Shown here: positions 1 through 8,387 of the stretch, piece after piece
Layout of the letters: each line of letters opens with the position of its first letter
Numbering within the stretch: position 1 is the first letter of the stretch
Source: Sphingomonas xinjiangensis
Lineage (GTDB): Bacteria; Pseudomonadota; Alphaproteobacteria; Sphingomonadales; Sphingomonadaceae
Assembly (NCBI RefSeq): GCF_014199255.1
Contig: NZ_JACIJF010000006.1
Coordinates: 172,076 to 236,075 of the forward strand
Length of the DNA: 64,000 nucleotides
Direction: 5' to 3'
The notes under the pieces: model-generated
Told to the model about the DNA's origin: nothing
The model's input: only the letters and a program-made list of their open reading frames with translations
Database searches by the model: none
Translations under genes and position numbers: made by a program

Positions 1-1
1 C

Positions 2-154
2 GGCGCGATCATCATCGCCCTGCTGGTCGCCTTCGCCTTCCTGTTCTGGCCGCTTGCACTGGGCGTCTTCGGCTTCCTGCTGAGCGACAAGGTCCGCACC
101 AGGCTTCACGCCGCCAGCACCCGCTTCGTCGACACGCTGGACCAGGCGCGCTGA
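2..154 (+). CDS. C-terminal end of a membrane protein (partial, runs off the window)
   Basis: An open frame enters from the left edge and stops at a TGA at 152-154. The 50 visible residues begin with about 30 strongly hydrophobic residues (one or two membrane segments, with a WPLALG turn). A short charged tail ending LDQAR follows, probably cytoplasmic. Too little is present to assign a family. Codon use matches the neighbours, so it is likely a real gene end. Confidence 0.55.
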   Translation, partial: GAIIIALLVAFAFLFWPLALGVFGFLLSDKVRTRLHAASTRFVDTLDQAR

Positions 155-247
155 AGCACCTTTTTCGCTCCCTCCTGATCGGGGAGGGGGCGACGCAGCT
201 CCAATACCCCCACGACGCCCACCAAATCCCACGCTAGAGCCGCCCGC

Positions 248-1171
248 ATGGACTCGCAGCCTGCCGCCCGAAACCACGCCGCCCTCGCGCTGCTCGCCGC
301 CGTCATCGCCAATGTCGCGCTCGCCTTCGGGCCGCTGTTCGTGCGCTATGCCGATGTCGGTCCGGTCGCCGCGGGCTTCTGGCGCCTCGCGCTCGCCACC
401 CCGGTGCTGCTCGTCGCCGCCTTCGCCATGGGCCAGCGCCCGATCTCGGCATCCAAGGGGCTGTGGGGCGTCCTCGCCATCGCCGGCGTCGCCTTTGCCG
501 CCGATCTCGCCAGCTGGCATATCGGCATCGTCCGCACGACGCTCGCCAACTCCACGCTGTTCGGCAATTCGGCGACGTTGATCTTCCCGATCTACGGCTT
601 CATCGCCGCGCGCGCCTGGCCGTCGCGGATGCAGGGCCTCGCCCTGCTTCTGGCAGCGATCGGCGGCGGCCTGCTGCTCGGCCGCTCGGCGAGTCTCTCC
701 TCGACGCATTTGGCAGGCGACTTGTTCTGCCTGCTCGCCGGCGTGCTTTACGCGGTGTATTTCATCTTCATGGCCCGCGCCCGCGCGCGGCTCGCGCCGG
801 TCCCCGCCCTGGCGCTCTCCTCGCTTGCGACGATCCCGCCGCTGCTCATCCTCTCGCTGACTTTGGGCGAGCAGGTCATGCCCGGCAATTGGTGGCCGCT
901 GCTCGCGCTCGCCATCGTCAGCCAGCTGATCGGCCAGGGCTGCATGATCTACGCGCTCGGTCATCTCAGCCCGCTGGTGGTCGGCATCGCGCTCCTCATT
1001 CAGCCCGCCGTGGCAGCGGCGCTCGGCTGGGTGATCTTCGACGAACAACTCGCCGCCGCCGATGCGTTCGGCGCGATCCTGGTCGCCGTGGCGCTCGTCC
1101 TGGTGCGCCAGAGCGGCTCCCGCCAGCCCCAGCAGCTTGCGCCCGCCGCGCAGGAGCCTAAATCAACCTGA
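248..1171 (+). CDS. DMT-superfamily (EamA) inner-membrane transporter
   Basis: The 307-residue protein is almost entirely hydrophobic, with about ten membrane helices arranged as two EamA repeats (roughly residues 13-150 and 155-290), the standard drug/metabolite transporter layout and length. It probably exports a small metabolite; the substrate cannot be read from sequence. The last about 17 residues are polar and proline/glutamine-rich. Its TGA shares one base with the ATG of the next gene (COQ9 family), so the two are probably co-transcribed and translationally coupled. Confidence 0.85.
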   Translation: MDSQPAARNHAALALLAAVIANVALAFGPLFVRYADVGPVAAGFWRLALATPVLLVAAFAMGQRPISASKGLWGVLAIAGVAFAADLASWHIGIVRTTLANSTLFGNSATLIFPIYGFIAARAWPSRMQGLALLLAAIGGGLLLGRSASLSSTHLAGDLFCLLAGVLYAVYFIFMARARARLAPVPALALSSLATIPPLLILSLTLGEQVMPGNWWPLLALAIVSQLIGQGCMIYALGHLSPLVVGIALLIQPAVAAALGWVIFDEQLAAADAFGAILVAVALVLVRQSGSRQPQQLAPAAQEPKST

Positions 1172-1833
1172 TGGCCCACGATCTCGCAGACGCAACCCTG
1201 GACGAGCTGCGCGAAGCGCTCGCCCCCGCGCTCGCCGCCAACGCCGCGTTCGACGGCTGGTCGCACGCGGCGCTCGACGCCACTGCCGATGCCATGGGCG
1301 TCGACCGCGACGTCGCGCGCCTCGCCTTCACCGGCGGCGCGGTGGCGATGATCGACGCCTGGTTCGCCAGCATCGATCGCGAAATGGCCCGCCGCCTGCC
1401 GCCCGAGACCCTGTCTGCCATGAAGATCCGTCAGCGCATCACCGCGCTGGTCGAAGCCCGGCTCGACATCGCCGCGCCGAACCGCGAGGCGCTGCGCCGC
1501 GCCATCGCCATCCTCGCCATGCCCCAGAACGCCGCACGCGCGGCAAGGCTCGGCTGGCGCTCGGCCGACGTCATGTGGCGCCTCGCCGGCGACACCGCCG
1601 CCGATTACAACCACTACACCAAGCGCGCGATGCTTGGCGGCATCTATGCCGCGACGGTCGCCGTCTTCCTCCAGGACGACAGCGAAGCCCATGCCGAAAC
1701 CCGCGCCTTCCTGTCGCGCCGCATCGACAACATCATGCAGTTCGAACGCACCAAGGCCCAGTTGCTCGGCCGCACCACGCACCGCCCCAGCCTGTCCCGC
1801 TTCATCGGTCGGCTCCGCTACCCGGCGGTGTAG
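1171..1833 (+). CDS. COQ9 family protein, ubiquinone biosynthesis accessory factor
   Basis: The 220-residue protein fits the COQ9 family: a TetR-like all-helical fold with the conserved central block containing SADVMWRLAGDTAADYN and TKRAMLGGIY (roughly residues 130-157), and a C-terminal amphipathic helix thought to touch the membrane. In eukaryotes COQ9 binds lipids and presents demethoxyubiquinone to the Coq7 hydroxylase. A Coq7 is encoded at 35.6-36.1 kb and the UbiG methyltransferase at 60.5 kb, so the window carries several ubiquinone genes, although not in one operon. The start overlaps the upstream transporter stop by one base. Confidence 0.88.
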   Translation: MAHDLADATLDELREALAPALAANAAFDGWSHAALDATADAMGVDRDVARLAFTGGAVAMIDAWFASIDREMARRLPPETLSAMKIRQRITALVEARLDIAAPNREALRRAIAILAMPQNAARAARLGWRSADVMWRLAGDTAADYNHYTKRAMLGGIYAATVAVFLQDDSEAHAETRAFLSRRIDNIMQFERTKAQLLGRTTHRPSLSRFIGRLRYPAV

Positions 1834-1985
1834 GCCGCTCGGCGTACTTGCCGCGCTCGATCATGCCGCCCGGCCCGGCCAAGCGTCCGTGGCCTTCAGG
1901 ATACATCCTGAATTCAGCTTTATGGAATAGTTTAGCGCCAGGAAGCGAAAGCTGGATTTTCGCTGGTGGAGCGTGGGACCGGGCA

Positions 1986-3131
1986 ATGCGTGAGCAGTGG
2001 TCAGCCGAGAAGGCAAATCGTTGGTGGTCGGGTCAGCCATGGCCCATGGGGTGCAACTTCACGCCCTCCAGCGCGATCAATCAGCTCGAAATGTGGCAGG
2101 CCGAAAGCTTTGATCCTGCGCTGATCGATGCCGAACTCGCGCTCGCTGCGTCCATCGGCATGAACGCGGTCCGCGTGTACCTCCACGACCTCCTTTGGGC
2201 CGATGATGCCCCGGGGTTCACCGCGCGGATCGAGCAGTTCCTGGCAGCGGCCGACCGGCACGGCATTCGCACCATGCTCGTGCTGTTCGATTCCTGTTGG
2301 CATCCTGAGCCGGCGCTCGGCCCCCAACCTCAGCCCAAGGCCGGAGTTCACAATTCCGGCTGGGTCCAGGCGCCCGGCGTGCCCGCCTTGCGCGATCCGG
2401 CCCAGCGCCCTCGGCTCGAGGCCTATGTTCGCGGCATCGTCGGGCATTTCCGCACGGATGCCCGCGTGCTTGCCTGGGACATCTGGAACGAGCCCGACAA
2501 CGGCCCCGATGTGGCGCTTTGCGACGCCGGCGAGCTTCAGGGCAAGGCCGATCTGGTGCTGCCGCTGCTGACCGATGCCTTTGGCTGGGCTCGGGACATG
2601 GCCCCGGCACAACCGCTCACCAGCGCCATCTGGCTCGGCGACTGGTCGTCGCGCGATCGCTTGTCCCCACTCCAGCAGGCCCAGACCGGCCTGTCGGACA
2701 TCATCTCCTTTCATAACTACGGCGACGCGGCCGATTTCAGCCGCCGTCTCGACTGGCTCGGCGCGTTTGGGCGTCCCGTGCTGTGCACCGAATTCATGGC
2801 GCGCCCGGCGGGCAGCACCTTTGAGGCCATCCTGCCGCTCGCCAGAACGCGCCGCGTCGGTGCGTTCTGCTGGGGCCTCGTGCGGGGCAAGACGCAGACC
2901 CATCTCCCTTGGGCCTCCTGGGAAAGCCCCAATCTGGCCGGCCTCGAAGGCAAGTGGTTCCACGACATTTTCGACGCTGGCGGCGTTGCGCACGACGCGC
3001 AGGAGGTGGAATTTCTTCGGCTGCTGAATGCGATCGACGACCGCGCGCCCCACTGGCCGATCGTTGGGATCCCCGCCGACGCCAACAGTGCCGCGCCTCG
3101 AACCGCGGAGCAGCACAGCGAAGCGGCCTGA
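1986..3131 (+). CDS. glycoside hydrolase, GH5-like (cellulase/xylanase/mannanase clan)
   Basis: The 381-residue protein has a (beta/alpha)8 clan A glycosidase pattern. WDIWNEPDN places the acid/base glutamate at about E169, SFHNY (about 241-245) is the conserved substrate-binding strand, and VLCTEFMARP gives the nucleophile at about E269. No signal peptide is visible, suggesting a cytoplasmic enzyme acting on imported oligosaccharides, although a longer N-terminus cannot be excluded because the frame is open upstream. The ATG at 1986 was chosen because homology-like sequence begins there; GGAG lies about 15 bases upstream. The substrate is not deducible. Confidence 0.8.
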   Translation: MREQWSAEKANRWWSGQPWPMGCNFTPSSAINQLEMWQAESFDPALIDAELALAASIGMNAVRVYLHDLLWADDAPGFTARIEQFLAAADRHGIRTMLVLFDSCWHPEPALGPQPQPKAGVHNSGWVQAPGVPALRDPAQRPRLEAYVRGIVGHFRTDARVLAWDIWNEPDNGPDVALCDAGELQGKADLVLPLLTDAFGWARDMAPAQPLTSAIWLGDWSSRDRLSPLQQAQTGLSDIISFHNYGDAADFSRRLDWLGAFGRPVLCTEFMARPAGSTFEAILPLARTRRVGAFCWGLVRGKTQTHLPWASWESPNLAGLEGKWFHDIFDAGGVAHDAQEVEFLRLLNAIDDRAPHWPIVGIPADANSAAPRTAEQHSEAA

Positions 3132-3402
3132 ACCTGGCTCGAATCGTTCGGGCTGGTCAGGGTGAGAGGAGCAGCGTGCCCGTATTCGTGGCGCTTGCCG
3201 GGCAAGAGACTGCCCGTCGACGCCCTCCGTTGCGGCACGATCGCCATCGCCGAACTTGCAACGCCAACCCCACCATAGCCACCGGCAAGCGGACGCTTGT
3301 TCGTCAGGGCGGGTTCACCGCGGCCACGTCCGTACGCAGCAGCCCATGCGTCGATTCACGCTTCTTCCAGAGCATAAAACCCTAGCTATCTTCCGCACTT
3401 AT

Positions 3403-3417
3403 TGATAATCACTCGCA
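3403..3417 (+). promoter_or_regulatory. possible Fur-like iron box at the feoA start
   Basis: TGATAAT-C-ACTCGCA matches one complete half of the 7-1-7 Fur consensus (TGATAAT) and four of seven positions of the second half. It lies immediately before the feoA start codon, where a bound regulator would block initiation. Iron-responsive control of feoAB is known in many proteobacteria; use of this exact site is inference. Confidence 0.35.
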
Positions 3418-3419
3418 GC

Positions 3420-3692
3420 ATGAACATGGCCGCAGCGATTCCCGTGCCAGTGCGCCTTGCCCAGCTTCCCCGCATGAAGCCCGGCACCGTGTCTGATGTC
3501 GATTGGACTCACCTTTCCGAACCTGAGGCGCGCCGCCTGCGCGAGCTGGGGCTCGACGAAGGCGTGGAGATTGAACTGCTCCACCGCGCCGGGCTGTTCG
3601 GCGGCCCGGTCGCTTGCCGGATCGGGCGCATGACCGTGGCGTTGCGCCGCCATGTCGCCGCCGCGATCCACGTTTCGCCGAGCGTCGGCTGA
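3420..3692 (+). CDS. feoA: ferrous iron transport protein A
   Basis: A 90-residue cytoplasmic SH3-like protein. The signature is LSEPEARRLRELGLDEGVEIELL followed by GGPVACRIGRMTVALRR, with the Gly-rich turn and final beta strands typical of FeoA. It is thought to regulate the FeoB channel. Starts at ATG 3420 or ATG 3426 are possible; no convincing ribosome site precedes either. The stop is four bases before feoB, so the two form an operon. Confidence 0.9.
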   Translation: MNMAAAIPVPVRLAQLPRMKPGTVSDVDWTHLSEPEARRLRELGLDEGVEIELLHRAGLFGGPVACRIGRMTVALRRHVAAAIHVSPSVG

Positions 3693-3696
3693 CGTC

Positions 3697-5556
3697 ATGA
3701 ACCCCGCACCGCTGGTGGCGCTGGTCGGCAATCCCAATGCCGGCAAGAGCGCGCTGTTCAATGCGTTGACCGGTGCGCGGCAGAAGGTCGGCAATTATCC
3801 CGGCGTCACCGTGGAGCGCCATTCGGGGCGCATGGTGCTGCCCGATGGCCGCCCAGTCGAGCTGATCGACTTGCCCGGCACCTACAGCCTCGACCCCTCC
3901 AGCCCGGACGAGCAGGTCACCCGCGACGTGCTGTTTGGGAAGCAAGCCGGGGAGCGGCTGCCCGACGCGATCGTGACCGTGGTCGACGCGTCCAATCTCG
4001 ACAACCATCTACGCTTCACGCTCCAGCTGATCGCGCTCGGCCTGCCGATCGTGGTCGCGCTCAACATGGTCGACCTGGCCGAGCGTGACGGGCTGAAGCT
4101 CGATCCCGAGCGGCTCGAGCGCGAACTGGGCGTGCCGGTGGTCCCCACCGTCGCCGTCCGCCGCCGCGGCCTCGACGCGCTCAAGGACCGTATCGCCGAT
4201 CTCGCCCGCACCGCCGGCAAGGCGCAGCCTAACCCTGCGATCCAGCATGACATGATCGTGCTTCAGCGCCGCGCACGGCAGATCGCCAGCGCGGTCACCG
4301 TGTCCGAAACCGCGGCGCGCCGCTGGACGCACCGGCTCGACGCGATCGCGCTCCACCCCGTTTCCGGTCCCATCCTGCTGCTTGGCCTTCTCTTCATCAT
4401 GTTCCAGGCGGTGTTCGCCTGGTCCGAAGCGCCGATCGGCTGGATCGAGGCGGGCATGGCCTGGCTCGGCGGCGCTGTGGGCGACGCGCTGCCCGAAGGA
4501 TTGCTCCGCTCGATGCTGGTCGACGGCGTGATCGGCGGTGTGGGCGCGGTGATCGTGTTCCTGCCTCAGATCCTGATCCTGTTCGCTTTCATCCTGGTGC
4601 TCGAGGCGACCGGCTATATGGTCCGCGCCGCCTTTCTGATGGACCGGCTTATGGCTGGCGTCGGTCTTTCGGGCCGCGCGTTCATTCCGCTGCTGTCGTC
4701 CTTCGCCTGCGCGGTGCCGGGCATCATGGCGACGCGGACCATTTCGGATGAAAAGGACCGGCTCACCACCATCCTGATCGCCCCGATGATGACCTGCTCG
4801 GCGCGGCTGCCGGTCTATACCATCATCATCGGCGCGCTGATTCCGGACCGGGCGATCGGCCCGGGGGTCGGCTTGCAGGGCGTGGTGCTGTTCGCGCTCT
4901 ACATCCTGGGTATCGCCGGCGCGTTCGTCGCCGCGCTCGTGCTTCGCCGCACCGTGACCAAGGGCGCGACCTCGGGCTTCATGATGGAAATGCCAAAGTA
5001 CCAGCTGCCGCGCCTGCGCGACATCGGTCTGGGGCTGTGGCAGCGCGCCGAGATATTCCTCAAGCGCGCAGGCACCATCATCCTGGTGACCACTATCGTG
5101 CTTTGGGCGCTGCTCAGCTTCCCCAAGCCGCCGGAGGGCTCGAACATCTCGCCGGTCGATTATTCGGTCGCTGGCCGCATCGGCAACGCGCTGGAGACGG
5201 TGGTCGCACCAATCGGCTTCAACCGGGACATGGCGCTGGCGCTGATCCCGGCCATGGCCGCGCGCGAAGTCGCGGTGGCCGCGATAGGCACGGTGTATGC
5301 GATCGACAATCCTGACGATGCCGCAGGCGAAGCCTCGATCCGCGACAATCTCCAGGCGCATTGGAGCCTGCCCAGTGCGCTTGCTTTCCTGATGTGGTTC
5401 GTCTTCGCGCCGCAGTGCATTTCGACGATCGCGGTGACGCGGCGAGAGACCAATGGCTGGAAATGGCCGGCCTTCATGCTCGGCTATCTCTTTGCGATTG
5501 CGTATATTTCCGCCGGACTGACCTATTGGACCGCCGTCGCGCTGGGGTTGGGCTGA
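3697..5556 (+). CDS. feoB: ferrous iron transporter FeoB
   Basis: The 619-residue protein has an N-terminal G domain with G1 GNPNAGKS (11-18), G3 DLPGT (58-62) and G4 NMVD (123-126). A helical GDI-like region follows, then a C-terminal membrane domain with two gate repeats including the conserved FACAVPGIMATR segment. It imports Fe2+ across the inner membrane. It is shorter than the enterobacterial protein (about 770 residues), lacking the extended C-terminal tail, which is normal in alphaproteobacteria. ATG 3697 follows the feoA stop by four bases. No separate FeoC is seen downstream. Confidence 0.96.
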   Translation: MNPAPLVALVGNPNAGKSALFNALTGARQKVGNYPGVTVERHSGRMVLPDGRPVELIDLPGTYSLDPSSPDEQVTRDVLFGKQAGERLPDAIVTVVDASNLDNHLRFTLQLIALGLPIVVALNMVDLAERDGLKLDPERLERELGVPVVPTVAVRRRGLDALKDRIADLARTAGKAQPNPAIQHDMIVLQRRARQIASAVTVSETAARRWTHRLDAIALHPVSGPILLLGLLFIMFQAVFAWSEAPIGWIEAGMAWLGGAVGDALPEGLLRSMLVDGVIGGVGAVIVFLPQILILFAFILVLEATGYMVRAAFLMDRLMAGVGLSGRAFIPLLSSFACAVPGIMATRTISDEKDRLTTILIAPMMTCSARLPVYTIIIGALIPDRAIGPGVGLQGVVLFALYILGIAGAFVAALVLRRTVTKGATSGFMMEMPKYQLPRLRDIGLGLWQRAEIFLKRAGTIILVTTIVLWALLSFPKPPEGSNISPVDYSVAGRIGNALETVVAPIGFNRDMALALIPAMAAREVAVAAIGTVYAIDNPDDAAGEASIRDNLQAHWSLPSALAFLMWFVFAPQCISTIAVTRRETNGWKWPAFMLGYLFAIAYISAGLTYWTAVALGLG

Positions 5557-5616
5557 TCCGCTAAGTCATTGATTTCTTTTAGTGGCCAACCGCTTTCCGC
5601 GTCGACAAGATAGTGG

Positions 5617-5790
5617 CTAGTCGCGCTTCGCCCCATCCAGTTCCCGCTCGGCCCTGGCCCGCTCGGCCGCCTCGGCCTGCTTCTCCGTCTTGCTCTGCCC
5701 GAACTTGGCGCGGTTCGCCGCTGCGTTGATTTTGGCGGTCGTTTTCGCCCTCGCCTTGCGCGCCCGGTTCAGGTTAATGATCTCGGCCAT
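5617..5790 (-). CDS. DUF4169 family small basic protein
   Basis: A 57-residue reading frame begins MAEIINLNRARKARAK and ends ERELDGAKRD. The MAEIINLN-R-ARK start and the following TAKINAAANRAKFGQSK segment are the hallmark of DUF4169, a short highly charged helical family of unknown role found across alphaproteobacteria. It lies between feoB and ssb on the opposite strand and is easily missed because of its size. About 40 percent of residues are Lys, Arg or Glu, suggesting a helix that binds nucleic acid or a protein partner (inference). Confidence 0.8.
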   Translation of the reverse strand: MAEIINLNRARKARAKTTAKINAAANRAKFGQSKTEKQAEAAERARAERELDGAKRD

Positions 5791-5843
5791 ACCGCATCCT
5801 AGCGCCGGTCCGCCTGGCGCCCAATCGATTACTGGAGTTCTGA

Positions 5844-6401
5844 ATGGCCGGCAGCGTCAACAAGGTTATCCTGGTCGGCAATCTCGGGCGCGATCCCGAA
5901 AGCCGCAGCTTCCAGAACGGCGGCAAGGTGGTCGAACTGCGCATCGCCACCTCGGAGTCGTGGAAGGACCGCAATTCGGGCGAGCGCAAGGAAAAGACCG
6001 AATGGCACACGGTGAAGGTCTTCAACGAAGGCCTCGCCAATGTCGCCGAGCGCTTCCTGCGCAAGGGATCCAAGGTCTATATCGAAGGCGCGCTCACCAC
6101 ACGTAAGTGGCAGGACCCGCAGGGCAACGACCGCTACTCGACCGAAGTGGTGCTCCAGGGCTTCAACAGCGTCCTTAACATGCTCGACGGTCCAGGCGAC
6201 CGTCAGGGCGGCGGCGGCCGCAGCAGCGGGCCGAGCGACGATTTCGGTGGCGGCGATGATATCGGCGGTGGTGCGCCCAGCCGCGGCGGTTCGGGTGGCG
6301 GCAACTTCAACAGCGGCGGACAGCGCAGCGGCGGCAGTGGCGGCGGCAGCAACTATGGCGGCGGGTTCTCGGACGATCTGGACGACGACGTTCCGTTCTG
6401 A
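5844..6401 (+). CDS. ssb: single-stranded DNA-binding protein
   Basis: The 185-residue protein begins with an OB fold (residues 1 to about 115; start [19 protein letters not shown], then WHTVKVF and [11 protein letters not shown]). A Gly/Ser/Arg-rich flexible linker (about 118-175) and the conserved acidic tip DDLDDDVPF follow; the tip recruits replication and repair proteins. It coats single-stranded DNA during replication, repair and recombination. The length is typical of alphaproteobacterial SSB. Confidence 0.97.
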   Translation: MAGSVNKVILVGNLGRDPESRSFQNGGKVVELRIATSESWKDRNSGERKEKTEWHTVKVFNEGLANVAERFLRKGSKVYIEGALTTRKWQDPQGNDRYSTEVVLQGFNSVLNMLDGPGDRQGGGGRSSGPSDDFGGGDDIGGGAPSRGGSGGGNFNSGGQRSGGSGGGSNYGGGFSDDLDDDVPF

Positions 6402-6413
6402 TCCGCCCTTGCA

Positions 6414-6441
6414 TGCAGGACCGCTCAGCCGCGGACCTGCA
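6414..6441 (+). terminator. inverted repeat downstream of ssb
   Basis: TGCAGG and CCTGCA arms with an inner CCGC/GCGG stem around a six-base loop (one A-A mismatch) form a stable hairpin starting 12 bases after the ssb stop. There is no clear T run, so it may be an attenuator or an mRNA-stabilising hairpin rather than a standard terminator. Confidence 0.45.
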
Positions 6442-6450
6442 ATGCCGGCG

Positions 6451-6980
6451 CTAGATTCCGACGCTTCGCTCGCGCCACAGCAACGCAGTCGCGCGTGGGT
6501 TCACCCCGCCCCCGGCCCACAGGCCGAGCCCATGCACGATGGCGTTGCCGCCCTTGGCGCTCTGGAGTAGCAGCCTTGGGGCTGCCGACCCATATAGGCC
6601 GGCGTCTCGTCGGGCAGATACAGGTGGGTGAGGCTTGGATGCAGCGCGATCAGCGCAGTGTCCGAGCGAAGCTTCAGCGTGTCGATGATCCGGTAGCGGC
6701 GCTTCGGGAAATACAGCACGCGGTGCGTGTCGATCGCCCGCTGCAGCGCAGCAGTGTCGCCGGTGGCCTTTTACCCCGAAATCGCGGACATTTGCCCAGT
6801 CGCATACTGGCGGCAGCGCGCGGATCTTGGGGGAAGGCGCGCTGCCGCCCGGCGGAGCGCCATCGATACGCCGGTCGCATAAGCTCCGATCGTGCCCGGC
6901 GCCAACAGCTTCAACCCGTAGGAGAAGTCTTGCACCAGGTAGCGCCGACCCGATCCTGGGACCGTTCTGCTGCTGTCGCA
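6451..6980 (-). pseudogene. decayed pectate-lyase-fold (GH55-like) enzyme remnant
   Basis: Translated pieces of a right-handed beta-helix N-terminal domain appear in order, but in shifting frames. NVRDFGVKG is near 6780-6806; GDTAALQRAID, YFPKRRYRIIDTLKLR and LHPSLTHLYLPDETPAYMG span about 6580-6760; LLLQSAKGGNAIVHGLGL and GVNPRATALLW are back in the first frame to the TAG at 6451. These match the Pectate_lyase_3 pattern (dFGakGDG-DDTaAlqrAI). Two compensating frameshifts interrupt the frame and the rest of the enzyme is missing downstream. A more upstream piece (YLVQDFSYGLKLLAPGTIG) sits in a third frame. Confidence 0.7.
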
Positions 6981-7019
6981 AAAGCGGGCGAAGGTCGGCG
7001 TGTTGTTCGCCACAATCCG

Positions 7020-7230
7020 ACCATGGAGCGCAATCGGACGAAGGGCGCCTTCTACCTGGACATCGGCGGGTTGATCAATGTCAGCGAGCAGGCGGCGATG
7101 TTCTTCAAGGTCGCCGACGTCCTGGACCATGATCCGGCGCCGTCGCCCCAGACCAACGCTGTACGTCAATCCGGCGCTCTACGACACGCTGGGACGGATC
7201 TACCGCGACGGGTTCCGGGTGCGGTTCTAA
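7020..7230 (+). pseudogene. C-terminal remnant of a TonB-dependent receptor
   Basis: The plus strand encodes GAFYLDIGGLINVSEQAAMF and FFKVADVLDHDPAPSPQTN in one frame. After a frameshift near 7150 it encodes TLYVNPALYDTLGRIYR and DGFRVRF, ending at the TAA at 7228-7230. This is the standard end of an outer-membrane receptor barrel (N-x-F-D-x-DP ... NP-LYD-lGR-YR-G-R--F with terminal aromatic). The plug and most of the barrel are absent. It faces the pectate-lyase-like remnant, suggesting loss of a carbohydrate-uptake locus. Confidence 0.7.
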
Positions 7231-7291
7231 AGGCGGGCGGGCAACCCCGGGGGCCGGCGCACGTTGGGGCTTCCAAATGGAAGGATCGACG

Positions 7292-7759
7292 ATGCGCTAT
7301 TGGCCCCTAGGATTGGCATTGCTGCTGGGCGCGTGCGGCGACCGGGGAGACGGCACGGGCAACGCCACCGTGGCAACCACCGATGATCCCATCGCGCAGA
7401 ACGTCGTCGCGGCGGCGGCGCAGGGGACACCGGCGGCGGTGGCGGCGGCGGTCGACTGCAACAACACGCCCTCGTTCGTGCCGATCTATCGCGAGGCGCA
7501 AGTCACCACCTGTGTGTCGGGGCCTGATGGCGAGCCGCGCCATGTCAGCGGCTCGATCGTCTATACCACGCACACCAGCCCGGGCGACGTGCTCGCCTGG
7601 TCGCTCGACCAAGCCAAGGTGGCGGGGCTCACCGACGCGGCGGTGCAGGGCAACAAGCTCACCACCGGCGTGCATGAGGGGCGCAAGCTGATGATCGTGT
7701 CCGAACCCTATGGCGGCGCCACGCGTGTGACGGTGAACTGGGGCGGGCCCGTGCGCTAG
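7292..7759 (+). CDS. small putative lipoprotein of unknown function
   Basis: The 155-residue protein starts MRYWPLGLALLLGACGD, a lipoprotein signal with lipobox LLGAC (Cys at about residue 15). The ATG at 7292 is preceded by GGAAGGA at a good distance, which favours it over the ATG 15 bases earlier. A Thr/Ala-rich linker follows, then a globular part with DCNNTPSFVPIYREA and TTCVSG, whose two cysteines could pair in the periplasm. I do not recognise a named family; it is probably anchored in an envelope membrane. Confidence 0.75.
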   Translation: MRYWPLGLALLLGACGDRGDGTGNATVATTDDPIAQNVVAAAAQGTPAAVAAAVDCNNTPSFVPIYREAQVTTCVSGPDGEPRHVSGSIVYTTHTSPGDVLAWSLDQAKVAGLTDAAVQGNKLTTGVHEGRKLMIVSEPYGGATRVTVNWGGPVR

Positions 7760-7793
7760 CGGCTTGGCCGCAAGGCGGGCGGGGTGCGGGCCG

Positions 7794-8387
7794 TCACTCG
7801 GCGCGGCGCAGCAGAAACACCGCGTGCTCGGCGAACAGGTTCGCCATCGCCGATCCGGTGCGCTGGTCTCCCGACAGAAACCAGCAGCCCTCGACCACGA
7901 TCCCGCGCGTCTTCAGGAAGGCGCGGAAATCGTCCACGGTCACGTGGTGGATATTGGGGGTGGCGTACCATTCCACCGGCAGCAGCCGCGTGACCGGCAT
8001 GCGCCCGCCGAACAGCAGCGACGCGCGCACCCGCCAATGCGCAAAGTTGGGGAATGACACGAAGGCCCGGCGCCCGATCCGCAGCAGCTGGTCGAGCACC
8101 CAGTCGGGGCGGCGCGTGGTTTGCAGCGTCTGGCTGAGGATCGCGTAATCGAAGCTGTTGTCGGGATAATCGGCCAAGTCGATATCGGCGTCGCCCTGCA
8201 CCACCGACAGCCCGCGTCCCATGGCCGCGGCGACGTCGCGCGCGTCGAGCTCGAGCCCGCGCGCGTCGCAGCCATGCCGGTCGCGCAGCGCCGCCATCAG
8301 CGCGCCGTCGCCGCAGCCGATGTCGAGCACGCGGGTGCGCGGCTGGACGGTCGCGGCGATGATCGAAAGATCGGGGCGCAGGGTCAT
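7794..8387 (-). CDS. metW: methionine biosynthesis protein MetW
   Basis: A 197-residue class I methyltransferase fold with the SAM-binding motif [11 protein letters not shown] (about 20-30) and the MetW block [19 protein letters not shown] and [13 protein letters not shown]. MetW is the partner of MetX in proteobacteria that make methionine via acylated homoserine; its exact activity is not settled. It overlaps the metX stop by four bases (ATGA), so translation is coupled to metX. Confidence 0.93.
   Translation of the reverse strand: MTLRPDLSIIAATVQPRTRVLDIGCGDGALMAALRDRHGCDARGLELDARDVAAAMGRGLSVVQGDADIDLADYPDNSFDYAILSQTLQTTRRPDWVLDQLLRIGRRAFVSFPNFAHWRVRASLLFGGRMPVTRLLPVEWYATPNIHHVTVDDFRAFLKTRGIVVEGCWFLSGDQRTGSAMANLFAEHAVFLLRRAE

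Noticed and set aside
1062..1985. The open frame of the GH5-like gene continues upstream through the COQ9 gene
   Set aside because: The upstream part is Arg-rich shadow sequence overlapping two real genes; homology-like sequence begins at the ATG at 1986.
4009..5361. Long minus-strand open frame opposite feoB
   Set aside because: Its His/Arg/Asp-rich composition is typical of antisense shadows in GC-rich genes, and feoB on the other strand has clear motifs.
6501..7169. Separate small proteins on the minus strand in the ssb-metW gap
   Set aside because: The open frames are pieces of one pectate-lyase-fold gene broken by frameshifts, not independent genes.
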